Positions 26,202 to 35,715 of a stretch of 45,586 nucleotides of DNA are shown here, in pieces. Made by a program: the position numbers and the translations under genes. The DNA lies in assembly GCA_902558795.1 (NCBI GenBank), contig CACEFI010000004.1:1-45586 (forward strand), written 5' to 3'. Source of the DNA: an uncultured Pelagibacteraceae bacterium. Lineage in GTDB: Bacteria > Pseudomonadota > Alphaproteobacteria > Pelagibacterales > Pelagibacteraceae. Within the stretch, counting starts at the first letter, position 1. Each line of letters opens with the position of its first letter. The notes under the pieces are model-generated. The model was not told the DNA's origin and searched no databases. It was given only the letters and a program-made list of their open reading frames with translations.

Positions 26202-27986
26202 ATGCCAAAAAAACGTAAAAAAAATTTAAGAAGTCAACAATGGTTTAATAACCCAAAAGATCCAGAAATGACTGCTCTTTATTTGGAGCGATATCTGAAT
26301 TATGGATTGACTCGAAAAGAATTACAATCAGGAAATCCTATAATCGGTATTGCTCAATCTGGAAGTGATCTTTCACCATGTAACAGACATTTTTTATCTT
26401 TAAGTAAAAGAATAAAAGATGGAATTAGAAAAGCTGGTGGTATTCCAATGGAATTTCCAACTCACCCAATCCAAGAAACTGGAAAAAGACCAACTGCAAT
26501 GTTAGATAGAAATCTATCTTACTTATCTTTAGTTGAAGTTTTATACGGGTATCCAATTGATGGAGTAATACTAACAACTGGATGTGATAAGACAACTCCT
26601 GCAGCTTTAATGGCAGCTGCAACTGTAAACATTCCTTCAATTGTTTTGTCAGGTGGTCCAATGTTAGATGGAATTTATAAAGGTAAGTTAGCTGGGTCAG
26701 GTATGGTTGTATGGGAAGCTAGAAAACTTTTAGCAAAAGGTGAAATTAATTATGATGAGTTTATGGATATGGTTGCATCCTCGGCTCCAAGTGTCGGTCA
26801 TTGTAATACAATGGGAACAGCCTCATCTATGAATTCAGTTGCAGAAGCTTTAGGAATGTCCTTAACAGGATGTGCTGTTATACCAGCACCCTATAGAGAA
26901 CGAGAGCAAATTTCTTTTGAAACAGGAAAAAGAATTGTTGAAATGGTTCATGAAGATTTAACACCTTCAAAAATTATGACACGTAAAGCATTTGAAAATG
27001 CAGTAACTCTTGCAAGCGCAATTGGTGGTTCGAGTAACTGCACTGCTCATTTAAGTGCAATTGCCAAACATATGGGAATTAAATTTGATTTATCTGACTG
27101 GCAAAAATTAGGACACAATATTCCTTTATTAGTTAATTGCCAGCCAGCAGGTGAATATTTGATGGAAAGCTTCTACAGAGCAGGTGGTGTGCCTGCAGTA
27201 ATGAAAGAATTAATAAAAAATAAAAAAATTCACACTAACATTATGACAGTTACAGGAAAAACAGTTGGTCAAAATTTAAAAAGAAGAATAGATGTGGATA
27301 CCAAGGTAATAAAAACTTTTAAAAATAGTTTAGAAGAAAATGCAGGTTTTTTAGTTATGAAAAGTAACTTTTTTTCTTCAGCTATTATGAAAACATCAGT
27401 AATTAGTAAAGAATTTAGAGATAGATATCTTTCAGATCCAAAAAATCTAAACGTATTTAATGGAAAAGCTGTAGTATTTGAAGGACCTGAGGATTATCAC
27501 AAAAGAATAAACGACAAAAAATTAAAAATAGATGAAAATTCTATTTTAATTATAAGAGGTTGTGGCCCGGTTGGATATCCTGGATCTGCTGAAGTAGTTA
27601 ATATGCAGCCACCTGACAGACTATTAAAAAAAGGAATTACACACTTACCAACTCTTGGGGATGGAAGACAAAGTGGTACCTCTGAAAGTCCATCAATTCT
27701 TCATGTTTCACCAGAGTCTGCTGTAGGTGGTGACTTAAGAATTGTAAAAACTGGAGATAAAATGAAAATTGATTTAAATAAAAGAAGAGTGGATTTATTG
27801 ATTTCTCAATCAGAGTTTAAGAAAAGAAGAAAAAATAAAAAAATATTTAAAGCAAATAATCAAACACCATGGCAAGAAATTTTTAGAGATACTGTAGGTC
27901 AGCTTGAAGATGGTGCGTGTATTAATTCACGTGGAAATTATTTAGATGTTTCTAATAAAAAAGGTCTTCCAAGAAATTCTCATTAA
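26202..27986 (+). CDS. IlvD/Edd family sugar-acid dehydratase (arabinonate/xylonate dehydratase-like)
   Basis: 'IGIAQSGSDLSPCNRHF', 'ILTTGCDKTTPAALMAAATVNIPSIVLSGGPM', 'SVGHCNTMGTASSMNSVAEALGMSL', 'IIRGCGPVGYPGSAEV', 'LGDGRQSGTSESPSILHVSPESAVGG'. Confidence 0.95.
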   Translation: MPKKRKKNLRSQQWFNNPKDPEMTALYLERYLNYGLTRKELQSGNPIIGIAQSGSDLSPCNRHFLSLSKRIKDGIRKAGGIPMEFPTHPIQETGKRPTAMLDRNLSYLSLVEVLYGYPIDGVILTTGCDKTTPAALMAAATVNIPSIVLSGGPMLDGIYKGKLAGSGMVVWEARKLLAKGEINYDEFMDMVASSAPSVGHCNTMGTASSMNSVAEALGMSLTGCAVIPAPYREREQISFETGKRIVEMVHEDLTPSKIMTRKAFENAVTLASAIGGSSNCTAHLSAIAKHMGIKFDLSDWQKLGHNIPLLVNCQPAGEYLMESFYRAGGVPAVMKELIKNKKIHTNIMTVTGKTVGQNLKRRIDVDTKVIKTFKNSLEENAGFLVMKSNFFSSAIMKTSVISKEFRDRYLSDPKNLNVFNGKAVVFEGPEDYHKRINDKKLKIDENSILIIRGCGPVGYPGSAEVVNMQPPDRLLKKGITHLPTLGDGRQSGTSESPSILHVSPESAVGGDLRIVKTGDKMKIDLNKRRVDLLISQSEFKKRRKNKKIFKANNQTPWQEIFRDTVGQLEDGACINSRGNYLDVSNKKGLPRNSH

Positions 27987-27987
27987 A

Positions 27988-28956
27988 ATGAAACCAAAAA
28001 TATTAGTTACAAGAAAATTATCAGACGGAGCTGAAGAGAAATTAAAGAAAAATTTTGATGTAACCCTTAATTTGAAAGATGAGCCAATTCCAAATAATGA
28101 ACTTGTTAAAATGGCCAATGAGTACGATGGATTTATTTCAACAGGGTTTGATAAAATTGGAGAAGATTTTTTTAGAGATTTAAATGGTAAATTAAAGATT
28201 ATTGCTCAAGTTGGAGTGGGCTACGACAACATCTCAGTTAAATCTGCCCAAAGTAAAAAAATTAAAGTTACCAATACACCAAATGTGTTAAACGAAGCTG
28301 TTGCTGAAACAACTATTCTTTTAATATTAGCAGCATCAAGAAGAATAGGTGAAGCTTATAATCTTGTAAGATTGGGTAAGTGGAAAGATCAGAAGCCTGA
28401 TTTAACTAAGTTTATGATAGGAAATTCAGTTACAGGAAAAACACTTGGCATAATTGGTATGGGTCGAATTGGGAGAATGGCCGCAAAATGTGCAAAAGCT
28501 TTTGGTATGAAAATAATTTATTATAATAGAAATAAACTTTCAAAAGATCTTGAAGATGGAGCAAAATATTATTCAGATGTAAATTCTATGATGCCTGAGT
28601 GTGATTTTGTAAGTATTCATACCCCTGCTACTGCAGAAACAAAACATATTTTAAATGCCACTACTATTAAACTGTTACCAAAGCATGCTGTAGTAATTAA
28701 CACTTCAAGAGGATCAACAATTGATGATGATGCATTAATAGAAGCACTTCAAAATAATAAAATTTATGCAGCAGGTTTAGATGTGTTTAATAATGAACCC
28801 AATTTAGATGAAAGGTATATGAAACTAGATAATTGTTTTGTTTTACCTCATGTTGGAAGTGCTACTCATGAAACTCGTTTAGCAATGAGCATGATGGCAG
28901 TGGATAATCTTTGTAATTATTTTGATAATAAACCACTTATTTCTGAAGTGGTTTAA
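27988..28956 (+). CDS. D-isomer-specific 2-hydroxyacid dehydrogenase (glyoxylate/hydroxypyruvate reductase-like)
   Basis: 'GKTLGIIGMGRIGRMAAKCAKAFGMKIIYYNR', 'HAVVINTSRGSTIDDDALIEAL', 'LPHVGSATHETR'. The ORF track start (27946) overlaps the upstream gene; ATG at 27988 gives the normal N-terminus 'MKPKILVTRKL'. Confidence 0.93.
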   Translation: MKPKILVTRKLSDGAEEKLKKNFDVTLNLKDEPIPNNELVKMANEYDGFISTGFDKIGEDFFRDLNGKLKIIAQVGVGYDNISVKSAQSKKIKVTNTPNVLNEAVAETTILLILAASRRIGEAYNLVRLGKWKDQKPDLTKFMIGNSVTGKTLGIIGMGRIGRMAAKCAKAFGMKIIYYNRNKLSKDLEDGAKYYSDVNSMMPECDFVSIHTPATAETKHILNATTIKLLPKHAVVINTSRGSTIDDDALIEALQNNKIYAAGLDVFNNEPNLDERYMKLDNCFVLPHVGSATHETRLAMSMMAVDNLCNYFDNKPLISEVV

Positions 28957-28981
28957 TACAACTCATAGTTGTTTATTTAGT

Positions 28982-29006
28982 TAATATATATAATTTCTAT
29001 ACATAA
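28982..29006 (+). promoter_or_regulatory. Promoter/operator element, 25-nt repeat copy 2 (oriented toward TRAP dctP)
   Basis: TAATATATATAATTTCTATACATAA; exact match to the minus strand of 2146-2170. Contains TATAAT. Confidence 0.55.
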
Positions 29007-29083
29007 TTATCTCCGTTTTATTTGAAATTAAAAATCATTTGTGATTAAGTTCCAATATTAAAAACATAAACGAGAGGAAGATA

Positions 29084-30100
29084 ATGTTTAAATTAATCAC
29101 AAAAACTATAGCTACTGTAGCTATTGTTTCAGTTGCTTTATTTGGCTCTGCAAATGCAAAGACATTAAAGATTGAAACTCACTTTACTGCTAGTTCACCA
29201 AATGGTGAAGTTGCAGCTCAATTTGCAAAAAATGTTGAAATGTTTTCTGGAGGAAGCTTAAAAATAGAAATGTTCTATTCATCTTCAGTAACAGGTAAAT
29301 CTGCTGAGGTATTTAACTCTGCTCAAACTGGAATTATCGACTGTGATATGACTGGTGCTGGTTACCAAACTGGTAAAAATGCAGCGTTCCAATTCGCAGG
29401 TGATGTAATGGGTGGATATGACAATCCTTATCAACAATATGATTTCTTAAAGTTCCCAGGAGCTCAAGAAGCTGTAGATGCACTTTACAACAAATACGGA
29501 ATGACTTTAATTGGTTGGTGGATACCAGGACATGAGTCTTTGATTTCTAGTAAACCAATTCCAGATGTTGCATCTATTAAAGACTTTAAATTTAGATCAC
29601 CTCCAGGAATGGAAAGTATGATCTTTACAGCATTAGGCGCTAAGCCAATCGTAATGGACTTTGGTGAAGTTCCAACTGCTTTACAAACAGGTCTTATCGA
29701 TGGTGCGGACTATTCATCTTTAGCAACTAACTATGCAGGTGGACACTATGAGCAAAATAAATATGCTACATACCCTGGTTTCCACTCTATGCCTGCTGAC
29801 CACTTAGCTTGTAATACTAAAGTATGGAAAAAGCTAAAACCTCATGAAAGAGGAGCAATGAAAGCAGGAATAGAAATCGCAGGAAGAACTATCACTAGCT
29901 TAGTTGAAAGAAAAAATGCAGAAGCAGTTAAAGCTTTAAATGAAATGGGTGTTACTCTTCATGACTGGTCTAGAGAAGATAGACTTAAGTTTAGAAATGC
30001 TGCACTTGGAGCTTGGGAAGAATGGAAGAAAAAATCTCCTGAAGCTGCTGCTCTTATAGATATACACACAGCTTACATGAAAGCTAACGGTATCCTATAA
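29084..30100 (+). CDS. dctP: TRAP transporter substrate-binding protein DctP family
   Basis: Signal peptide; 'LKIETHFTASSPNGEVAAQFAKNVEMFSGGSLKIEMFYSSSVTG', 'FRSPPGMESMIFTALGAKPIVMDFGEVPTALQTGLIDGAD'. Followed by DctQ and DctM homologues. Confidence 0.95.
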   Translation: MFKLITKTIATVAIVSVALFGSANAKTLKIETHFTASSPNGEVAAQFAKNVEMFSGGSLKIEMFYSSSVTGKSAEVFNSAQTGIIDCDMTGAGYQTGKNAAFQFAGDVMGGYDNPYQQYDFLKFPGAQEAVDALYNKYGMTLIGWWIPGHESLISSKPIPDVASIKDFKFRSPPGMESMIFTALGAKPIVMDFGEVPTALQTGLIDGADYSSLATNYAGGHYEQNKYATYPGFHSMPADHLACNTKVWKKLKPHERGAMKAGIEIAGRTITSLVERKNAEAVKALNEMGVTLHDWSREDRLKFRNAALGAWEEWKKKSPEAAALIDIHTAYMKANGIL

Positions 30101-30123
30101 TTATAAGCACATAATAAAATCTT

Positions 30124-30145
30124 GAAGGGCCTGAAAAGGCCCTTC
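30124..30145 (+). terminator. GC-rich hairpin between dctP and dctQ (mRNA stabiliser or weak terminator)
   Basis: GAAGGGCCT-GAAA-AGGCCCTTC: perfect 9-bp stem with GAAA loop. No immediate T run (followed by TAATCTATAAAATTTTT). Confidence 0.75.
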
Positions 30146-30167
30146 TAATCTATAAAATTTTTAGCCT

Positions 30168-30737
30168 ATGCTTGACAAACAACTACAAGAACAAAATGAA
30201 AAAGTTGCAAGTAAAGATGATTTTCCAATAAATTGGATTGATAGAGTTTCATTATTTTTAAGCCATACAATAAAATATTTAATCCCCATAATAGTACTTG
30301 TAATGATGTACGAAATTTTTATGAGGTATATTTTAGAAAAACCAACTTTATGGGCCAACGAACTATGTTTATGGTTAGCTGGTGTTTGTTATTTAGTAGG
30401 CGGTATATATGCCACAAGATTAAGAAGTCATATAAGAATAGTATTATTATATGATTTTGTAAGTAGACCCACACAGAGAATTTTTGATTTAATAAGCACA
30501 TTAATTATTGTAATTTTTGCAGCTGCCGTAATTTATGGCGGTATGGAAGATGCATATAGATCATTCATAAATTGGGAGAGATTTGCAACTTATTGGGATC
30601 CACCAATTCCAGCAACTATGAAGCCGCTAACACTTATATGTGTATTTCTTATAGCAGTGCAATCAGTAAATAATCTAATAATTGATTGGAGAAACCCTAA
30701 AGAAAAACAATACGACCCTTCTAAGGATTTAAAATAA
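30168..30737 (+). CDS. dctQ: TRAP transporter small permease DctQ family
   Basis: 189 aa, four hydrophobic segments; 'YEIFMRYILEKPTLWANELCLWLAGVCYLVGGIYATRLRSHIRI' is typical DctQ. Confidence 0.93.
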   Translation: MLDKQLQEQNEKVASKDDFPINWIDRVSLFLSHTIKYLIPIIVLVMMYEIFMRYILEKPTLWANELCLWLAGVCYLVGGIYATRLRSHIRIVLLYDFVSRPTQRIFDLISTLIIVIFAAAVIYGGMEDAYRSFINWERFATYWDPPIPATMKPLTLICVFLIAVQSVNNLIIDWRNPKEKQYDPSKDLK

Positions 30738-30738
30738 A

Positions 30739-32061
30739 ATGGAATTTGAAATAGGAACACTCTCGATAATATTAATAGTTGGATTGTTAGCTCTTATATC
30801 TATAGGTGTTCCAATGGGCTTTGCTTCAGGTTTTATGGGAGCAGTTCTTGTATTTTTAAATATTGGTGAGCACGCACTAGGTATATTACTTTCAAGATAT
30901 TATTCTCTTGTAGTTACTTATTCTTTTTTATCGGTGCCATTATTTATTTTTATGGCCTCCTTACTTGAACGCTCTAATATAGCGAGAGATTTATATGATG
31001 CTTTAAATGCGTGGTTAAGAAAAACTAGAGGTGGAGTAGGAGTTGTCACTGCGATCATGGCAACAATCATGGCTGCAATGAGTGGAATTATTGGAGGAGA
31101 AATAGTTTTATTAGGATTAATCGCACTGCCTCAAATGTTAAGACTTAAATATGATCAAGACATGTCTATTGGTATTATTTGTGCATCTGGATCTTTAGGA
31201 ACAATGATACCTCCATCAATTGTTTTAATTATTTATGGATTAACTACAGAGACTTCTATTACAATGTTATTCCAAGAAGCAATTGTGCCTGGTTTAATGA
31301 TTTCAGGCTTAATCATTACTTACATTCTTATTCGAACAAGATTACAACCTCACCTTGCCCCATTAAGTGATGAGCCACCATTAACTTTAAAAGAAAAAAT
31401 TTCATACCTACCGGGTCTTTTACCTCCAATTGGTATAGTAATAATTGTTTTAGGTTCAATTTATTCTGGAATAACAGGTATCACAGAAGCTGCTGGGATG
31501 GGTGTTGTAGCTACATTAATTATAATTTTTGCTAGAAAAGAATTGACACTTTTTTTATTTAAAGATGCACTAACAAGAACGTTTAAAGCATCTGGAACAA
31601 TTTTAACAATTACTTTTGGTGCAACAGTTTTAGCTGGAGCTTATTCACTTGCAGGTGGTCCAAAATATGTAGCTGAAACAATTTTAGCTTATGATTTGAA
31701 ACCAATGTATTTAATTTTCATGATGCAATTAATGTTCTTAGTGATGGGAGCATTTATGGATTGGGTAGGAATAGTATTGTTGGCAATGCCAGTATTTTTA
31801 CCAATAGTATTAGCACTTGGTTTTGATCCAATTTGGTTTGGAATTTTATTTTGTGTAAATATGCAAGTTTCATTTTTAAGTCCACCATTTGGTCCAGCCG
31901 CTTTTTACTTAAAGTCAGTTGCTCCACCTCATATATCATTAACAGATATTTTTAGAGGATTTGCTCCATTTATAGTAATTCAGTTAATTGTATTAGCATG
32001 TGTTATGTTTTTCCCGGAAGTTATGACACAAAACTTCCACGAATTTGTCCCCAAAAAGTAA
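30739..32061 (+). CDS. dctM: TRAP transporter large permease DctM family
   Basis: 'SVPLFIFMASLLERSNIARDLYDALNAWLRKTRGGVGVVTAIMATIMAAMSGIIGGE', 'GSLGTMIPPSIVLIIYGLTTETSI', 'MDWVGIVLLAMPVFLPIV'. Confidence 0.96.
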   Translation: MEFEIGTLSIILIVGLLALISIGVPMGFASGFMGAVLVFLNIGEHALGILLSRYYSLVVTYSFLSVPLFIFMASLLERSNIARDLYDALNAWLRKTRGGVGVVTAIMATIMAAMSGIIGGEIVLLGLIALPQMLRLKYDQDMSIGIICASGSLGTMIPPSIVLIIYGLTTETSITMLFQEAIVPGLMISGLIITYILIRTRLQPHLAPLSDEPPLTLKEKISYLPGLLPPIGIVIIVLGSIYSGITGITEAAGMGVVATLIIIFARKELTLFLFKDALTRTFKASGTILTITFGATVLAGAYSLAGGPKYVAETILAYDLKPMYLIFMMQLMFLVMGAFMDWVGIVLLAMPVFLPIVLALGFDPIWFGILFCVNMQVSFLSPPFGPAAFYLKSVAPPHISLTDIFRGFAPFIVIQLIVLACVMFFPEVMTQNFHEFVPKK

Positions 32062-32934
32062 ATGACTAAAAAAATTGGTTTTATCGGCATAGGCCTGATG
32101 GGCTTTCCAATGGCAAAAAACATATTAAAAGCTGGTTATTATCTTAAAGTGTTTAATAGATCTCGGAACAAAGCAGAAGCATTAAAAGAGTTTGGCGCAC
32201 AAGTTACAGCTTCAATTAATGATGCGGTCAAAGATAGCGATGTTGTAATCACCATGCTAACTGATGATACAGCGATTAATGATGTAATGAATAGTTCTAA
32301 TTTTTTAGAAAATTTAAAATCAGGTGCAACAGTTATTGATATGAGTTCAGTTAAACCAACCACAGCAACTAAACATGGAGAAAATTTAAATTCAAAAAAT
32401 ATTAATTATTTAGATGCTCCTGTTTCAGGAGGAACTATTGGAGCAGAGGAAGCTTCATTAGCAATAATGGTTGGAGGGGAGCAAAATATTTTTGATGAAG
32501 CTTTTGATATTTTAAAGACTATGGGTAACCCAACTTTAGTTGGACCCGTTGGAAGCGGACAAGTCTCTAAACTAGCAAATCAAATAATAGTCGGCTTAAC
32601 TATTGGAGCAGTTGCCGAAGCTATAACGCTTTGTGAAAAAGCAGGAGCAAATCCAAAAAAAATGATCAAAGCCTTGTCTGGAGGTTGGGCAGACAGTAAA
32701 ATACTGCAAACACATGGAAAAAGAATGATTGATAAAGATTTTACCCCAAAAGGTAGAACTTCTGTTCATTTAAAAGATATGAGCAATATTTTAGAGTGTG
32801 CAAATAGTTTTAATACTCATTTGCCTATTTCAAATTTAGTTAAAGAAATGTATAAAACACTTGTTGAAAATGGACATGGAGAAACAGATCATAGTTCTCT
32901 CTATAAAGAAATCGAAAGGATAAATAAGAAATGA
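32062..32934 (+). CDS. 3-hydroxyisobutyrate dehydrogenase / tartronate semialdehyde reductase family
   Basis: 'KIGFIGIGLMGFPMAKNILKAGYYLKVFNR', 'YLDAPVSGGTIGAEEASLAIMVGG', 'GPVGSGQVSKLANQIIVG', 'KDMSNI'. Confidence 0.93.
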   Translation: MTKKIGFIGIGLMGFPMAKNILKAGYYLKVFNRSRNKAEALKEFGAQVTASINDAVKDSDVVITMLTDDTAINDVMNSSNFLENLKSGATVIDMSSVKPTTATKHGENLNSKNINYLDAPVSGGTIGAEEASLAIMVGGEQNIFDEAFDILKTMGNPTLVGPVGSGQVSKLANQIIVGLTIGAVAEAITLCEKAGANPKKMIKALSGGWADSKILQTHGKRMIDKDFTPKGRTSVHLKDMSNILECANSFNTHLPISNLVKEMYKTLVENGHGETDHSSLYKEIERINKK

Positions 32935-33674
32935 GTGGAAGATTAGAAGGTAAAAAAATCGTAGTAACTGCAGCAGGACAAGGAATAGGAAAAGCAACTG
33001 CGATTGCATTTCATAATGAAGGTGCAAATGTTACGGCAACAGATTTAAATGACAAAACCTTAGCTGATTTAAATAAAGAATATCCAAATATTAATGTTCA
33101 AAAGCTTGACTCAACTGACAATAATGCAATTTTAGAATTTGTAAAAACTTTAGATAAAGTAGATGTTTTATTTAATGCTGTAGGATTTGTTCATCATGGA
33201 AGTATTCTTGAGTGTGAAGATAATGATTGGAATTTTTCCTTTGATGTAAATGTAAAATCTATGTACCAAATGTGTAAAGCAATTTTACCTTTAATGGTTA
33301 AGGAAAATGGTGGAAGTATAATTAATGTTTCGTCATGCGCTTCAAGTTTAAAAGGATTTCCAAATAGATTTGTGTACGGAACTACAAAAGGTGCCGTTAT
33401 TGGATTAACTAAATCAATTGCAGCAGACTTTGTAAAACAAAATATAAGATGCAATTCTATTGCACCTGGAACAGTATTTTCACCTTCATGGCAAGACAGA
33501 GTAAATCAAAGCCCAGATCCAGTTCAGGCTAAAAAAGATTTTATAGCTAGACAACCGATGGGCAGATTAGGTACAGCAGAGGAAATCGCTGCTGTAGCTG
33601 TTTATCTAGCAGGTGATGATGCAACATTTACTACAGGAACAACAATTTCTGTTGATGGTGGAATTTCAATTTAA
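32931..33674 (+). CDS. SDR family oxidoreductase, 2-keto-3-deoxy-L-fuconate dehydrogenase/BDH2-like
   Basis: 'RLEGKKIVVTAAGQGIGKATAIAF', 'DVLFNAVGFVHHGSILECEDNDWNFSFDVNVKSMYQMCKAILPLM', 'YGTTKGAVIGLTKSIAADFVKQNIRCNSIAPGTV', 'RQPMGRLGTAEEIAAVAVYLAGDD'. Confidence 0.88.
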   Translation: MSGRLEGKKIVVTAAGQGIGKATAIAFHNEGANVTATDLNDKTLADLNKEYPNINVQKLDSTDNNAILEFVKTLDKVDVLFNAVGFVHHGSILECEDNDWNFSFDVNVKSMYQMCKAILPLMVKENGGSIINVSSCASSLKGFPNRFVYGTTKGAVIGLTKSIAADFVKQNIRCNSIAPGTVFSPSWQDRVNQSPDPVQAKKDFIARQPMGRLGTAEEIAAVAVYLAGDDATFTTGTTISVDGGISI

Positions 33675-33693
33675 CAATTAAAAGAGGAAAAAT

Positions 33694-34536
33694 ATGAAGT
33701 TATTAAGAGTAGGTCAAAAAGGAAGTGAAAAGCCAGCGGCACTAGATAAAGAAGGTAAAATCCGAGATATTAGCTCTCATATCAGAGACTTAAACCCTGA
33801 CTATGTAAATTTTGAAACTATATCAAAATTAGAAAATGTAGATTTATCTTCGTTACCTGAATTATCTTCAAGTGAACGAGTTGGTTCATGTGTAACAAAA
33901 CCAGGTAAGTTTGTTGCTATTGGTTTGAATTATTCTGATCACGCTGCTGAAACTGGAGCGGAAGTTCCATCAGAACCTATAATGTTCATGAAAGCTACTA
34001 GCTGTATTACTGGCCCTAATGATGATGTTGAAATTGTGTCAGGATCAAAAAAATTAGATTGGGAAGTTGAACTTGGAATTGTAATAGGAAAAGAAACAAA
34101 ACATATTTCTGAAGATAAAGCTCAAGATCATATTTTAGGATATTGTTTAGTAAATGATGTCAGTGAAAGAGAATGGCAAATTGAAAAAATGGGTCAATGG
34201 GTTAAGGGAAAATCACATGATACTTATGGACCAATTGGACCATATCTTGTTACAAAAGATGAAATATCAGACATCAATAATCTTAAAATGAGTTTAGATG
34301 TTAACGGTAATAGAATGCAAACAGGTAACACAAGTACAATGATATTTAATGTAAATGTAATTGTATCTTATGTAAGTAAGTTTATGTCTTTACAACCTGG
34401 CGATATAATAACTACAGGAACACCCCCAGGTGTTGGAATGGGAATGAAACCTCAACAATTCTTAAAAGCTGGTGATACAATGAAATTATCAATAGAAAAC
34501 TTAGGAGAGCAAAACTCGAAGGTAGTTGCTTTATAA
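33694..34536 (+). CDS. Fumarylacetoacetate hydrolase (FAH) family protein, 2,4-diketo-3-deoxy-L-fuconate hydrolase-like
   Basis: 'KFVAIGLNYSDHAAETGAEVPSEPIMFMKATSCITGPNDDVEI', 'DWEVELGIVIGKETKHI', 'GQWVKGKSHDTYGPIGPYLVTKDEI', 'DIITTGTPPGVGMGMKP'. Confidence 0.93.
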   Translation: MKLLRVGQKGSEKPAALDKEGKIRDISSHIRDLNPDYVNFETISKLENVDLSSLPELSSSERVGSCVTKPGKFVAIGLNYSDHAAETGAEVPSEPIMFMKATSCITGPNDDVEIVSGSKKLDWEVELGIVIGKETKHISEDKAQDHILGYCLVNDVSEREWQIEKMGQWVKGKSHDTYGPIGPYLVTKDEISDINNLKMSLDVNGNRMQTGNTSTMIFNVNVIVSYVSKFMSLQPGDIITTGTPPGVGMGMKPQQFLKAGDTMKLSIENLGEQNSKVVAL

Positions 34537-34542
34537 TTAATT

Positions 34543-35715
34543 GTGAAAATAACTTCTATTAAAAGTCATGTACTTAGATATGAGTTAGAAAAAGAACTTG
34601 GTTATTCACAACAATATTATAAACATCGTACAGCACATCTAGTTGAAGTCCAAACAGATGAAGGATTAACGGGTTGGGGTGAGTGTTTTGGTCCTGGAAA
34701 TATAGCTTTAGCGAACAAGTTTATTATTGAAAAGGTTATACAGCCTTTAGTAATTGGTGAAGACCCTTTAAATAAAGAACATATCTGGCAAAAAGTATAC
34801 AATCTTTTAAGAGATAGCGGTCAAAAGGGCATGCCAATTCAAGCATTATCTGGAGTGGATATTGCTTTATGGGATATTCTTGGAAAGAAAACAAATGCTC
34901 CTCTTTATCAACTTGTTGGTGGCAAATGTAATAATAAAGTTCCAGTGTATGGATATGGGATGATGTTGCAAAAAAAATCAGTTAATGAATTGATTACCTT
35001 ATTTAAAGAAGAGTCTAAGCAAATAAAATCAAAAAATTTTAAAGCCATGAAAATGAAAGTTGGATTAGGCCCAAGAGAAGATTTAAAATTGGTACAAGCT
35101 GTAAGAGACGCTGTTGGAAAAGATTTTAAATTAATGGTTGATGCAAATCATGCTTATAATTTGAAAGATGCTCTTTATGTTGGAAAAGCTTTAGATGAAC
35201 TAGATATTTATTGGTTTGAAGAACCTGTTGCTCCTGAGGATTATGAGGGTTACAGAGAATTAAAACAAAAAATCTCTACTAGTATTGCAGGAGGAGAAGC
35301 TGAATTTACTAAATATGGCTGGAATAAATTGATTTCAAATAAATGTATCGATATAGCTCAACCAGAGGTTTGTGGACTTGGTGGAATTACGGAGTATTTA
35401 AAAGTTGCAGCATTAGCACAAGCAAATTTTATTCCAGTAATTAATCATGTTTGGGGCTCTGCAATTAGTATTGCAGTTAACCTTCATTTGTTGACAGCAC
35501 AACCAGATATGCCTGGTGGATTATTTCCATCTAAATCTATGCTCGAGTTTGATACAACAGAGAAAAATATATTTATCACAGATTTGCCAAAGGAAGAATT
35601 TTCAATTTTAGATCAAGTTAAAAACAATAATGGTTTTGCATCAGTAACAGATAATATAGGCATAGGTATTAATCCTGATGAAGACTTTATAAAGGAGTTT
35701 GAAGTAAATGAATAA
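34543..35715 (+). CDS. Mandelate racemase/muconate lactonizing (enolase superfamily) dehydratase
   Basis: GTG start; 'KAMKMKVGLGPREDLKLVQAVRDAVG' (KxK), 'LMVDANHAYNL', 'YWFEEPVAPEDYEGY', 'IAGGEAEF', 'PVINHVWGSAI'. Confidence 0.9.
   Translation: MKITSIKSHVLRYELEKELGYSQQYYKHRTAHLVEVQTDEGLTGWGECFGPGNIALANKFIIEKVIQPLVIGEDPLNKEHIWQKVYNLLRDSGQKGMPIQALSGVDIALWDILGKKTNAPLYQLVGGKCNNKVPVYGYGMMLQKKSVNELITLFKEESKQIKSKNFKAMKMKVGLGPREDLKLVQAVRDAVGKDFKLMVDANHAYNLKDALYVGKALDELDIYWFEEPVAPEDYEGYRELKQKISTSIAGGEAEFTKYGWNKLISNKCIDIAQPEVCGLGGITEYLKVAALAQANFIPVINHVWGSAISIAVNLHLLTAQPDMPGGLFPSKSMLEFDTTEKNIFITDLPKEEFSILDQVKNNNGFASVTDNIGIGINPDEDFIKEFEVNE

Noticed and set aside
28967-28981. Small inverted repeat ACAACT-CAT-AGTTGT after the 2-hydroxyacid dehydrogenase gene
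   Set aside because: Only a 6-bp AT-rich stem with 3-nt loop and no clear T-run; too weak to call a terminator.
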